Positions 1 to 10,690 of a stretch of 64,000 nt of DNA are shown here, one piece after another. Positions within the stretch are counted from its first letter, which is position 1; each line of letters starts with the position of its first letter. Under the pieces are notes generated by a model. That model did no database searches and had not been told where the DNA came from. It worked only from the letters and a program-made list of their open reading frames with translations. Location of the stretch: the NCBI RefSeq assembly GCF_026151205.1, contig NW_026971778.1:1-64000 (forward strand), in the 5' to 3' direction. This DNA is from Bolinopsis microptera (Eukaryota > Ctenophora > Tentaculata > Lobata > Bolinopsidae). The position numbers and the translations under genes are program-made.

Positions 1-128
1 AAAAAACCACATCGCAGCCAACTCAATGTTTGGTTGATGTAAAAAACAAAATTTTGGGGTACAAAAGGCTCCAGGGGGGAGGGGCACCAAAAAACTGTAG
101 GCAGGAGGGGCACAGACAGAGACTACCA
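1..128. other. Unassigned left edge
   Basis: No gene or recognisable repeat is visible. The segment contains two similar AGG(C)AGGAGGGGCAC stretches near 70-115 and ends where LINE-P homology begins. Confidence 0.3.
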
Positions 129-1271
129 AAAAACACTACCAAAAGATATACTCTGCATTATTGGAATCACATCTTGCTTACGGAATAAGTGTTTGGGGCT
201 CAGCCCTCAAAGACCAACCAAACGATAAGCTGTTCATAACTCAGAAACGTTGTATAAGAATCCTTTTTGGAGACCTAAATGCATGGTTAGGAGCTGCTTT
301 TTTCGAAAAGGAGCACACCAAGCCCATTTTTAATCGACTAAAATTGCTTACTGTTCAAAACCTGTACAAATACCACTGTATATCTGAGATATTTCGAATT
401 ATGAAATTTCGCACTCCATACTCGTTGTATTGTACTATAAACTTATCAAAACGTGATACAAGTAATGTCATAATCCTCCCAAGAAAAACCAACATGTTTC
501 TTTATATAGCCTCCAAATTGTGGAATAGCATACATAAACGGATTCTAAATGAGAATGGGGAAATCCTCACTACTTCTGTATCTTTGGTTAAATTACGCTG
601 TAAAAGTATCATCCTGGGATCCCAATCCATCAACAATAATAACACCTGGACTTACCACAACTTTCACATCGCCCCTCACTCAGTCACAGACCAAACCAGT
701 TCATCACTCACTCACCAAATTGCCGACCCAATATCTATTGAAGTGGCGAAAATTTTCTAGACAAATGACATATCCATATTATTGCTGCAGCAGATACAAA
801 TACCAACATTATTATATTCCCAAACGTTTGAACCATTAAATTAACTAGGAAATTCAATCCTCAACTTAACATTTACTGTTTTAAACTAATATGATGATAT
901 TAACTTAACTTATTTTTTTTTAAAAACATACTCCTTCTTAGTGTGGTGACTGGGGCCATAAATATAACAATACAAGCTGATAAACCAAAAAGAACAACTG
1001 GGGTAGGTAGGTAGCCCTGGTGGGTGCGTAAACTTTACGGTCTGCTCTCTCCAAGATCAGCCTGCTTCTCCATTTTACCATGAAGCCTAATTTCTAGTTT
1101 TTATAAATACAATGCAAGTGCAGGTTTACTAATCTTAATCTACTTAACAACTCAATAGCCCAAGTCACCATACCCGTAGTATATTCCATGGTAATAGAAG
1201 AAGTTTAAAGTTTGCTATAATTGATTTAAATAAAAAATTGTTGTTTTCTTGAAAAATTGTTGTTTTCTTGA
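129..1271 (+). mobile_element. LINE-P, 5'-truncated 3' fragment
   Basis: This is the 3' end of a CR1-like non-LTR retrotransposon. It matches, in the opposite orientation, the 3' end of the full copy at 56037-62677: the last ~200 codons of ORF2, then a ~430-bp 3' UTR. The 3' UTR contains the shared block around 1010-1045 (GTAGGTAGGTAGCCCTGG, then the reverse of the accgtaaagtttacgc stretch). It ends in two copies of a ~19-bp unit reading AAATTGTTGTTTTCTTG, the short 3'-terminal tandem repeat seen on every LINE-P copy here. A 5'-truncated copy with an intact tail is what target-primed reverse transcription usually leaves. Confidence 0.85.
131..760 (+). pseudogene. LINE-P ORF2 C-terminal remnant
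   Basis: The frame encodes the C-terminal region downstream of the reverse transcriptase (ESHLAYGISVWG ... KLRCKSIILGSQS), almost identical to the end of the 1167-residue ORF2 at 56570-60073. It has lost about 54 bp (18 residues) near position 283: the stretch with the CARARPY motif in the intact copy is missing, so FGDLNAW runs straight into LGAAFF. No endonuclease or polymerase domain is present, so this is a dead fragment. Confidence 0.85.
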
Positions 1272-1315
1272 CAGATACAGATATAAACAGATAAGAGACC
1301 AACAAAGAAAGAAAA

Positions 1316-1414
1316 CATTTTTTTAAGAAAGAGAAAATATGTATTTACCACAAAACAATCAATACACAATGTTATATTCATAAATGAATTCAAATTTGAA
1401 TTTCAACCATATAT
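1316..1414. repeat. Left part of an interrupted interspersed repeat
   Basis: The segment TTACCACAAAACAATCAATACA followed by AAATTTGAATTTCAACC also occurs near 44100-44180. The right part of the repeat (ACATCCCGCC, CACAGCCA) is found at 9486-9510, after the LINE-Q block, and matches 44187-44210. The LINE-Q block was therefore inserted into this older repeat. Confidence 0.6.
1392..1414. repeat. Target-site duplication, left copy (23 bp)
   Basis: The 23 bp from AAATTTGAATTT to CCATATAT are repeated exactly at 9463-9485. The two copies bracket the whole LINE-Q block, and the flanking repeat continues outside them, as expected for a TSD made by target-primed reverse transcription. Confidence 0.75.
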
Positions 1415-2321
1415 CAACCATATAGACACGATCTATTGTAGAGCTTTTTGATTGAAATAAATTTTCGTGCACATACAGAATGAATGGTTAATAATTTAAT
1501 ATATATGTAGACCAAGGTCTGTGCACGGGATGCTTCCTGGAAGAATCCAGTTCTTTTAGCGGGGCACCCTACCTAAAGCCAAATTGAGATATAATAATCA
1601 TATTCCTAGAGAAATAATCAGAAATCGAATACCAATCAAATAATATGATATATAGGAGTAGTAACCATATTTACTATGCAAAATGCCCCAACCACATAGT
1701 GTAAATTTATATAGAATTCAAATTCCATATCATCATTAAACCTCAATAGTCAATATAATAGCCCAAGCAAAATTAAATAACTTCTTATATACCTTACTGT
1801 CATACTACAAATTAATACCTATTTTAACCTAATGCAAGTGAAATAATTTAGATGCAATAATGAATGCCTAATGTGAGTATCATCTGTCAATGTCCTTGTA
1901 AAAAAGTCTGTAAAAGAGATATGAGTAACTAATATAGAAGAAAAAACAGGAAGTTGTCGTCTGTTGAAAAATAAATAAAATATCTAGAATATAAATTAGA
2001 ATATAAAATAACATTCAGTCAATGTGTCGTCAATAAACTGTACAATTATCAAATGTTAAAACTGGGTGATACAGTCACCAAAAATAAATACTAAGTATAA
2101 TAAGTAAATAAATTAAATGTGGTCTATAAAACTACCACTAGGTATAATAGGTCAATAAATTAAAAGTGGTTTATAAAACTACCACTGTGCGAACCCTTCC
2201 TCCAGTTAAAACATGTCAGTCATGTGCAAAATCAATCAAAAAGGTAAGGTGGTAAAAAAAGGGAAAATCCTTTCGATACATCAATTATATATGCCTCAGA
2301 TTTAAAAGAATTAGAAGATAC

Positions 2322-5297
2322 TTAGTTATCGTCGACTATGATTGCAGTGTAAAATTTGTCATATGAATTGTCGACGGTATAATTAGGGTCTGTTGTTATA
2401 GATGAGAGTAGCTGTTTCTTATACGAATCACTTAAGCTTTTAACATCGGGCAGATTTCGTAGATCTGTTGGAACATTATTCCAACATTTTGCCCCCAAGT
2501 ATTGAAAGTTTTTATGTGATGTTGATCTATTAACATATAGGTTGCAGCTTTCGCCGCTCCTACTACCTCCTGATATGTAACTAAATTTGTTCATAAAGTT
2601 TGTAGGACAATTGTCATGGATGATTCTAAACATATAATTTGACAGATGGAGTTGTCGTCTAAGATGGAGTGGTAACCATTTCATGTCTCTATAAACATTA
2701 AGGCTGCTCTCTGTTTGTGGAACGTTGAGAGCTATTTTGGCTACCTTTTTGTACAGAGTGTCAAGTTCAGCAAGTTTTGTCTTGCCAGCTCTACAATAGA
2801 TCGTGTCTAAATAATCGAATTGTGGCAACATGAGTGCATTGGCAAACATTTTCCTATATTTAATGGGTAGCAGTGCTTTACTTCTATACATGGCACCAAT
2901 TCTCTTCATGACCTTCTTAATAATATAATCTACATGGCTTTTGAAGTTTAATTTACTATCTAGAATGAGGCCAAGATATTTTGTCTCTTTGCACTCCTTG
3001 ATTGTGAAAGTTACCTCATTACATTCAATGGTTAATTCATCATGTTGATCAACAGAATCAAACAATAGGAATTCAGTCTTCGTTTCATTGAGTGATAATT
3101 TATTTACACTGAGCCATTTAAAGATTGTCATAAGTTCTATTTTCATGTTTATAAATGTGCTTCTGCAGGTTTGATCAAAGAATAGTGCACCATCATCTGC
3201 AAATAGAAAGGGCTTAGATAGGTTACAGGCATAAATGATGTCATTTATGAAGATACTAAATAATATAGGCCCAATGATGCTTCCTTGTGGTACACCACTC
3301 AGAACTTCTAAAAATGAACTTAGTTTGCCATTGATCCTAGTGCATTGATATCTACAAGATAAGAAGTTCTTAAACCAGGTTAAAGCAATGCCACCAATTC
3401 CATAATATGCCAATTTTTGAAGCAATATTTCATGATTCACTGTGTCAAAGGCCTTCTTAAGATCAAGAAAGATGATTCCTGGTTTATAAGACTTAGATTT
3501 ACTCATATATATTTCGTCCATCAGATCGTACATCAAATAAGTTGTGGAGTGATTTTTCCGAAAGCCATATTGATGCCGGATGAAAAGTTTGTTCTCTTCC
3601 ATGTAATCAGTGAGTTGCTTGCCGACAAAGTATTCTATAAGTTTTCCTACAAGTGGAAGGATGGATATTGGCCTGTAATTATTAGGATCATCTTTCATTC
3701 CTGCCTTATGGATGGGAGTTACTCTAGCTTTTTTACAAAGGGTTGGTACAACACCTGTATTAAGGCTCAAATTGACAATATGGGTCAGTGGCTCAACTAT
3801 GTGTGGTACAGCTTGCTTAAGTAAAAATAGAGGCACATCGTCATATGAGGCCTTGTCATTCTTGAGTGTTTCGACATACATTAGGATATCAGTTTCATTT
3901 ATTTCTTGGAATCTATCAAATGAGATGTTAGAAGTTCTAGGAGGTAAAAAATCAGTAAAACTAACTCTTTCAATATTGGGGGCCTGATTTTGTAATCTTG
4001 ATCCAACATTTGCAAAATGAAAGTTAAATAGCTCAGGATCATTCTCATTGATAGTTTGACAATTAGTTGTACCAGGGGTCATATTTGATGCCAGTTTGAT
4101 AGTTTTCCATACCCCTTTAAGATCATTCTTGGCACTTTTAACTTTTAGATCATCGATTACATTAGCCTTTTTGCAGGTTTTAGCTAATTTATTTCTAATA
4201 TTTCTCTGAATCTTGTAGCAATCCCAGGCCTCATTACACTTTATACATTTGCTACATATACCACATTTATTGCAATTTCCATTGTCTCTCTTATCCTTCT
4301 TTTTACGGAATTTCTTTAGAAGAAAATGTGTATGATTAATGGCATTTAAAAGTTCAGTAGAAGGTTTATGTATGAACTTTTCATGCCTTTCTATGGTCTT
4401 GCAAGGGAAGAAGGTTGCATATGCCTGTTCAATATGATGACAAAGGCCAGCAGTGATAGCTTCAACATCTGTACTTTCCAATAGTGGACTGTAATCAGAA
4501 CAGGTATCTAGATAGTCTAAGAATTGTTTAACATTACGTTTACAATGATTTCTAATTTCAACCTTTTCAAATTTAGGAGCTATAGGTACTTTACAATCTA
4601 TCTCACACATAATAGCTTGATGATCCCCAATACGTTCATCAAGAACAGAAGATTGAACAAAATCTGCATAACAGTTAGTGAATATTACATCAATAGTAGT
4701 CTGGGTAAAATTGTCTCCACGTTTAGCAACTCTAGTTATCCCTTGAATGGTTTGAACTAGATTGTAACATCTCAAGGTCATATCTAATTTTTTGTACTGG
4801 GTGGATGAGATATTATTCTGGTCAATGTTTATATCCCCAATCCAGATAACCTTTTTCCCGTTCAATTTTTTCATGCAAAAATTAATGTACTCAATAAAGT
4901 TATCAACACTGCAATAATTTCCAGAGCGATAGAAGCAGCAAACATTGATCTTGCTATTCTTAAGCTTCACCCATAATGCTTCAATGTTATCAAGCTTACT
5001 ATCCATAACTAATTCTGTGTAAGCTAGTTTTTTGTTTATCATCAAGCCACAACCACCCCTAGAACTGTTTGGCCTGTCGCATCGCATAATGTTGAAGGAG
5101 GAAGGAATATTTATGGTGTCTGTGTCAATAGTATCATTAAGATTCATCTCATTTAGGGAAAGTATGTCTAGCTTATGATCTCGAATGAGTTGAGTAAGTT
5201 CATTACTTTTAGCTAAATTTAGGAGACCACCTTGAATGTTACAGTGACCAATGCAAAGGTTATGAAATTTGTCAGCTGAGTTGTGAATATTTGTCAT
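2322..5297 (-). CDS. LINE-Q ORF2: endonuclease-reverse transcriptase
   Basis: This 991-residue protein copies the element's RNA into a nicked chromosome. Residues ~1-235 form an APE-like endonuclease: HCNIQGG, the glutamate motif SLNEMNL, FYRSGN, WIGDINID and a terminal GDHQAIM. Residues ~337-360 hold an odd cysteine cluster (C-x2-C repeated five times, then another C) between the endonuclease and polymerase. The reverse transcriptase follows: RPISILPLVGKLIE, motif A FLDLKKAFDTVNHE near 610, motif B SGVPQGSIIGP near 670, and catalytic motif C as FADD near 697. The C-terminal LINE domain (LPLHLRRQLHLSNYMF) is also in the plus-strand copy at 8192. The frame has no stop, so a young or recently active copy is plausible. 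No RNase H or restriction-like endonuclease is visible. Confidence 0.93.
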   Translation of the reverse strand: MTNIHNSADKFHNLCIGHCNIQGGLLNLAKSNELTQLIRDHKLDILSLNEMNLNDTIDTDTINIPSSFNIMRCDRPNSSRGGCGLMINKKLAYTELVMDSKLDNIEALWVKLKNSKINVCCFYRSGNYCSVDNFIEYINFCMKKLNGKKVIWIGDINIDQNNISSTQYKKLDMTLRCYNLVQTIQGITRVAKRGDNFTQTTIDVIFTNCYADFVQSSVLDERIGDHQAIMCEIDCKVPIAPKFEKVEIRNHCKRNVKQFLDYLDTCSDYSPLLESTDVEAITAGLCHHIEQAYATFFPCKTIERHEKFIHKPSTELLNAINHTHFLLKKFRKKKDKRDNGNCNKCGICSKCIKCNEAWDCYKIQRNIRNKLAKTCKKANVIDDLKVKSAKNDLKGVWKTIKLASNMTPGTTNCQTINENDPELFNFHFANVGSRLQNQAPNIERVSFTDFLPPRTSNISFDRFQEINETDILMYVETLKNDKASYDDVPLFLLKQAVPHIVEPLTHIVNLSLNTGVVPTLCKKARVTPIHKAGMKDDPNNYRPISILPLVGKLIEYFVGKQLTDYMEENKLFIRHQYGFRKNHSTTYLMYDLMDEIYMSKSKSYKPGIIFLDLKKAFDTVNHEILLQKLAYYGIGGIALTWFKNFLSCRYQCTRINGKLSSFLEVLSGVPQGSIIGPILFSIFINDIIYACNLSKPFLFADDGALFFDQTCRSTFINMKIELMTIFKWLSVNKLSLNETKTEFLLFDSVDQHDELTIECNEVTFTIKECKETKYLGLILDSKLNFKSHVDYIIKKVMKRIGAMYRSKALLPIKYRKMFANALMLPQFDYLDTIYCRAGKTKLAELDTLYKKVAKIALNVPQTESSLNVYRDMKWLPLHLRRQLHLSNYMFRIIHDNCPTNFMNKFSYISGGSRSGESCNLYVNRSTSHKNFQYLGAKCWNNVPTDLRNLPDVKSLSDSYKKQLLSSITTDPNYTVDNSYDKFYTAIIVDDN

Positions 5298-5432
5298 TTC
5301 ACAAAACGTGTTAGTCGTTGTGTCTGATTAAACTAAAATCAGGTGAAAATTATCCGCCTGTAAATATTTTCAATAGAAAAGTTTTAAACTTGAAATCAAA
5401 ATAAATATTCAGGTGGAAATGTCATGTCGATT

Positions 5433-7733
5433 TCAATGGTGGGCATGGTACTTGATGTGCTTTGCTAGTTTAAAGATACCATCGCTGTTTAGATGCACAT
5501 TGTCTTCCCCAAATCTACTAAAACAAGATGATTTCCTAAATCCAGATCTATCACTAAACAAAAATCGATTCATCTCTGTGGGTATAAAGCTAACAAACGA
5601 GTATTTGGAAGGAATCTTAGATAAAAAGATATTGATGTCATTTATCACTTTATTTCTAGCAAAACTTTCTCTTGGTAAAATGTTTATGATCTTAATTTTT
5701 GCAGCTGGAGCCCACGAGTGAAGTGACTGGATCAGATTATCAATAGAGCGATTGGTGTTATCAAGGGCCTTTGCTTTTCCTGTGAACTCATCGGGTGACA
5801 ATAATCTATTCCTCATGTGTCGAGGACTCTCTAGGATTAAGTCTACATCATTAGTTCCACACATGAGTACGATGGTCTTCACATTATTTGCATCAATTGA
5901 CCTCTTTCTTTCATCTGAGTGGAAGCGTTCATTGATACCGTTTGCAATGCCACCAGGATAGTGAAATACATGTGCTTCTTGATGAGCAGAGGATCCCAGT
6001 GACATAAAGTGAGGAATCTAAGAATCTAATTCCTAGCCATATTAATTTCCATAGCCACGCCGACTAATTTTTGTCAACAAAATTATTAAATCAACTTTAA
6101 AATAGTCGCTCTCGGTTGTTACACACTGTAACGCCGCGCACTGTACTTTAATTTTATATTTATCCGAGAAGATGTTCGAATCGAGCGCAAATGCCAGATT
6201 CCTGCAGGATCCTAGTTCTTGCGCTTAACTTGCGCGTTACCAAATAATCCAAGATATTTCTGTCAGGATCCAAGATTTTCCTACTACCAGTATGGTAGTA
6301 TGGACTGTTTGGTAGTATGGTAGTATGGTAGTTGCAGGAACGCGCGAAGATCTATATGTAAATATTACGAAAGCGTACATGGAATCGTAGCCTAGCCGGT
6401 TAATCCGTCGGTACTATGGTAGCAGATCGCGAGTTCGAGACCCGGAAAGGAATTCTTTCACAATCTTTTGGCAATTATGAATAACTATACTAATGAATTA
6501 ATAACTATACTAATGAATAACTAAACCTCTGTAATATAACTAGCAAAGTAAAATAAAATCGTTATCCGGCCGCGGAGCGGCCGAAAAATTTATGGTAGTC
6601 GTTTTAAAAATATATGGTAGCCGTTTTTTCTTTCCAGACTGGATTCCTAGTCCCTTTTTAAATTTATGTCACTGGGCAGAGGATAGTTTTGTAGCATCTA
6701 ACTTGGAGAACATGCTTGAGCTAACATACACAGCAAGGGATTTGCTTTTGACTGAAGCAGGGGGTACGGTGCTCTTATGAGTGATTTTGTTGGGTGATGA
6801 TTTCCCTTTGATTGAGGGTTCAGTTTCTCTTACAGTAACGAAAGGCTTACTTGAGGTATCGGGTGGAGCAGACAAGGTTGCACTGCCATCAATCTGGCGC
6901 AGAGTAATGCTAATTCTCATGTCATCAGTATGGTCCTGAATAAGGCTGTGTTCAAAGCTGTCCTGAGATTTTCTGGTCATAATCATTATGTCGCCATGGG
7001 AGAGAGTAAGATTGGCAACGTGGACTTTGCTTTTAGACCTAAAACTGAGGACTCTTGTTGCTCCTAACGATATGGTGGAAATCATGGAGCCTGGTGATAT
7101 GGACCTCTCATCATCTGAATGGAATGGTATTCCTTGCTTGCCATTTTCATACTTGGTGATCATGGCGCTGTTAAATTTCAGACTTGGGAACTGTGAGCGT
7201 AAACGTTCTAAAATAGACTTTAATAAGGGATTGTCATTTAACGGCCTTGTGTTATGGAAGCCTCCATTGTAGGCATATGGGAAATCCCCATAGTATGCTA
7301 CAGCCCTATTGTTGAACGTTTGTGTGTATTGTGTTTCCATATCCAACTTGAGAGTATCAATAAACCTGAATACACCTCGACTCAAATCATGATATGGATT
7401 GATGGACTTACCCACAACATTAACACTGGTTGAAGATTGTTTGTTAACATCAGAAGAATTCACAAGAGATGGGTTGCTATTAAGTTCAGTCACACTGCTA
7501 ACTTCACAGTTTTGAGTTTCTGATTCATGTTCAGAGATAAGAACATTGTCCCCGCAAGAGAATGGAACCGCAATTTTGTCATGGCCTGAGCCTTGGGTAA
7601 GTTTGGTTAGACGAGCAATTTGTCTCCTCAAATTGTCGTTTTCAAGACTTAGTGATACACAGGTAGAACATTTTGCTTTTGCACTGTTAGGTCTGTCACG
7701 AAGGCTGTAATTTCTGATTGGGATACCGGACAT
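5433..7733 (-). pseudogene. LINE-Q ORF1: AlkB-like dioxygenase + SGNH hydrolase, interrupted by a MITE
   Basis: Two frames (7733-6685 and 5994-5433) are continuous once the MITE and one 8-bp TSD are ignored (1611 bp, 536 residues). The N-terminus has a CSTC pair and a leucine-rich, probably coiled-coil stretch. Residues ~150-275 look like an ALKBH2-type 2-oxoglutarate/Fe(II) oxygenase: ITKYENGKQGIPFHSDDE with the HxD iron ligands near 206, the distal His in FEHSLI near 259, and the RISITLR arginines near 273. Next is an SGNH-like domain: a strand VYVSSSMF where block I usually has GDS, HYPGG, CGTND (block III) and DNVHLNSDG (block V). The missing GDS serine context could mean altered chemistry. 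The MITE falls between SGNH blocks I and II, so this copy cannot make full ORF1. Confidence 0.85.
5995..6676. mobile_element. 682-bp MITE, copy 1 (8-bp TSD, hAT-like)
   Basis: Terminal inverted repeats CCCAGTGACATAAA / TTTATGTCACTGGG are flanked by the direct 8-bp duplication CAGAGGAT (5987-5994 and 6677-6684). An 8-bp TSD is typical of hAT elements, though the 5' CC is unusual. The interior has repeated GGTAGTAT, a tRNA-like stretch with an A-box (TAGCCTAGCCGG, 6388-6399) and a B-box (GAGTTCGAGAC, 6431-6441), and a CCGGCCGCGGAGCGGCCG palindrome near 6566. There is no transposase. Copy 2 is at 49649-50331. Confidence 0.88.
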
Positions 7734-8089
7734 AGTTCAAATAAACACAATAATGCAAAGAATTCAGGATAGAGTCTAAAACCGATGCTACTGTTTATAG
7801 TTATTTAGTTGTTGATTACAGTACCTTTGCAGCAATTCAGAAGATGGGAATGAGTGGTGTCTGATATTCTTTAGGTGATAGATGGGTGATAGGTGATAGA
7901 TGGGAGTTAACAGCTCTTAAAAACGATGTCTGATAGTCTTTAGGATGTCTTTAAATAAACTATCATGCAACAACCATTTACATCGACATACAACCTGTAA
8001 TGGTTGCTACATTTGATTGAGGTGTTAATTCCCACTAGGGGTCCTCAATAAATGTAATAGATTTGTAGTGTTGTAATTAGTTTAAAACT

Positions 8090-8554
8090 GGCAAGACAAA
8101 ACTTGCTGAACTTGACACTCTGTACAAAAAGGTAGCCAAAATAGCTCTCAACGTTCCACAAACAGAGAGCAGCCTTAATGTTTATAGAGACATGAAATGG
8201 TTACCACTCCATCTTAGAAGACAACTCCATCTGTCAAATTATATGTTTAGAATCATCCATGACAATTGTCCTGCAAACTTTATGAACAAATTTAGTTACA
8301 TATCAGGAGGTAGTAGGAGCGGCGAAAGCTGCAACCTTTATGTCAATAGATCAACATCACATAAAAACTTTCAATACTTGGGGGCAAAATGTTGGAATAA
8401 TGTTCCAACAGATCTACGAAATCTGCCCGATGTTAAAAGCTTTAGTGATTCGTATAAGAAACAGCTACTCTCATCTATAACAACAGACCCTAATTATACC
8501 GTCGACAATTCATATGACAAATTTTACACTGCAATCATAGTCGACGATAACTAA
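8090..8554 (+). pseudogene. LINE-Q ORF2 C-terminal fragment
   Basis: This is the last ~150 codons of ORF2 on the plus strand (GKTKLAELDTLYKKVAK through AIIVDDN). It differs from the minus-strand ORF2 by only a few residues, for example CPAN for CPTN and KSFSDS for KSLSDS. There is no catalytic domain; it belongs to the truncated plus-strand copy. Confidence 0.88.
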
Positions 8555-9462
8555 GTATCTTCTAATTCTTTTAAATCTGAGGCATATATAATTGATATAT
8601 CGAAAGGATTTTCCCTTTTTTACCACCTTACCATTTTGATTGATTTTACACATGACTGACATGTTTTAACTGGAGAAAGGGTTCGCACAGTGGTAGTTTT
8701 ATAAACCACTTTTAATTTATTGACCTATTATACCTAGTGGTAGTTTTATAGACCACATTTAATTTCTTTACTTATTATACTTAGTATTTATTTTTGGTGA
8801 CTGTATCACCCAGTTTTAACATTTGATAATTGTACAGTTTATTGACGACACATTGACTGAATGTTATTTTATATTCTAATTTATATTCTAGATATTTTAT
8901 TTATTTTTCAACAGACGACAACTTCCTGTTTTTTCTTCTATATTAGTTACTCATATCTCTTTTACAGACTTTTTTACAAGGACATTGACAGATGATACTC
9001 ACATTAGGCATTCATTATTGCATCTAAATTATTTCACTTGCATTAGGTTTAGAAATTTATTCTCTGGTTAACAGATTTCAAATGTTTAATTAATTTGTAG
9101 TATGACAGTAAGGTATATAAGAAGTTATTTAATTTTGCTTGGGCTATTATATTGACTATTGAGGTTTAATGATGATATGGAATTTGAATTCTATATAAAT
9201 TTACACTATGTGGTTGGGGCATTTTGCATAGTAAATATGGTTACTACTCCTATATATCATATTATTTGATTGGTATTCGATTTCTGATTATTTCACTAGG
9301 AATATGATTATTATATCTCAATTTGGCTTTAGGTAGGGTGCCCCGCTAAAAGAACTGGATTCTTCCAGGAAGCATCCCGTGCACAGACCTTGGTCTACAT
9401 ATATAATATTAAATTATTAACCATTCATTCTGTATGTGCACGAAAATTTATTTCAATCAATA

Positions 9463-9485
9463 AAATTTGAATTTCAACCATATAT
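9463..9485. repeat. Target-site duplication, right copy (23 bp)
   Basis: Exact repeat of 1392-1414. It marks the 3' end of the plus-strand LINE-Q insertion. Confidence 0.75.
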
Positions 9486-10016
9486 ACATCCCGCCACGCA
9501 CACAGCCAACAGAGACAACAATGCATATTTTAAAATAATAATAATAATAATCTAAACTTTTATATTATAGTGGCACAACTTAAAAATGCACAGGTGTGCC
9601 ACGAAAATAGTTCAAGACACAATACAACCTGAAAAAGCAATCCACATTTATATTTTAAACCAGGCAAGGGTATTAAACTTTATATACTAAATAAACGTTA
9701 ATGTGTATGCATTTTCCAGCGCATGTCACTGTGAGAAGCCTCGTTGAGTGCGCGGCGCAGCACAGTAACGCATCGCACTACACTTTTAATGGCAGCTCAT
9801 TTCATAATTTAGGGCTAACTTTCTGAAATTATCTTTCTTCATATTGTAAATGCAGTATGCACCCTAAGCCTAGGTTCAGTCAATTAGATAAAATGATTAT
9901 AGTTTGCAATTTAAAAACAGAACTTAAATAATTTTGGTTTAAAGACACACCCAGATAAAATTTAGCCTACGAAAACTTTTAAAGATTAAATAAAAAAGGG
10001 TATGTGATTAAATATT

Positions 10017-10114
10017 GTCCTACGTTGTATGACCCGCCGCGCACGACTGCGCGGTTCCCCTGTATCGTAGAAACTCTACACCATGGTGAAGCGACTGTGT
10101 GGTCACAACGTGAT
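10017..10114 (-). repeat. ~100-bp palindromic repeat, copy 1
   Basis: The ends are TACGTTGTATGAC and GGTCACAACGTGATA, with a GCCGCGCACGACTGCGCGG core and the TGTATCGT block. It lies opposite in orientation to the other four copies. Confidence 0.65.
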
Positions 10115-10577
10115 AAAAGTTAAATAAGGGGAAACAAAATTGTGAAAATATGCAAACGTTTCGTCCCCTATTCCAGGCACGTAGCCAGGGGGTCAGGGGG
10201 TTGAATCACGATGTCAATCCTTTGCATCTCTTATTCTAATGGCGCACGTTATATCTCCGCCAAAAGCACATCCAATTTGATACGTATAAAATATGTTTAT
10301 AACTTGCTTGATTCTGCACTAAGTTGGCGCTCCTCGACCAAAATTGAACGGGGAATCATTTGACATACGTTGCATGCCACTTTTCGCGCGCGAAGCGCGC
10401 GCCGCCGAAGGCGGAAAAATAATATCTCTGATATTTGGATACGAAACATGTATCAAGGAATCATTTAAAATCATTTTAAGGCACCTCGACAAAAGCTTCC
10501 TACTCTATTGTACTTTTTATGGAGAAATACGTCAGTAGTGTTCTTGAGCTTGTTATTCTCTTTCAAAATTATTCTTG

Positions 10578-10690
10578 TATCACGTTGCAACCCCCACGGT
10601 CGTTTCACTATGGTGAAACCCCTTTATCGTCCTGAAGATACAGGGGGAGCCGCGCACTTCGTGCGCGGCGGGTCATACAACGTATGACAA
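10578..10690 (+). repeat. ~100-bp palindromic repeat, copy 2
   Basis: ATCACGTTGCAACCCCCACG ... GATACAG ... perfect hairpin core GCCGCGCACTTCGTGCGCGGC in two halves ... GGTCATACAACGTATGACA. Slightly longer than the other copies. Confidence 0.7.

Larger units (their letters stand above)
1446..8087 (-). mobile_element. Full-length LINE-Q (CR1/L2-like) carrying a MITE
   Basis: Read on the minus strand: a 5' UTR of ~350 bp (7734-8087), ORF1 (7733-5433, interrupted by a 682-bp MITE), a 135-bp spacer, ORF2 (5297-2322), and a ~870-bp 3' UTR ending in TTTCAATCAAAA. Without the MITE and its extra TSD copy the element is about 5.95 kb. ORF2 carries APE-type endonuclease and reverse transcriptase; ORF1 ends in an SGNH/esterase domain, an arrangement known from CR1/L2-type LINEs. 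The 3' UTR includes a near-duplicate GTGGT(C/T)TATAAAACTACCAC block (2118-2190). Confidence 0.85.
1415..9462 (+). mobile_element. 5'-truncated plus-strand LINE-Q, split by a second LINE-Q
   Basis: The plus-strand copy consists of a short head at about 1423-1445 (TAGACACGATCTATTGTAGA then GCT) and a body at 8088-9462. Joined, the two pieces are continuous with the ORF2 sense strand of the minus copy (...GTAGAGCT|GGCAAGAC...). The body encodes the ORF2 C-terminus and a ~900-bp 3' UTR ending TTTCAATCAAT just before the right TSD. The minus-strand LINE-Q sits exactly at this break, so it is a later insertion into a member of its own family. Confidence 0.75.

Noticed and set aside
1415-9462. Twin-priming inversion or two-ended reverse transcription of one LINE
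   Set aside because: Both outer ends are LINE 3' ends, and the 1423-1445 fragment joins exactly to 8090. A nested second insertion explains the layout more simply.
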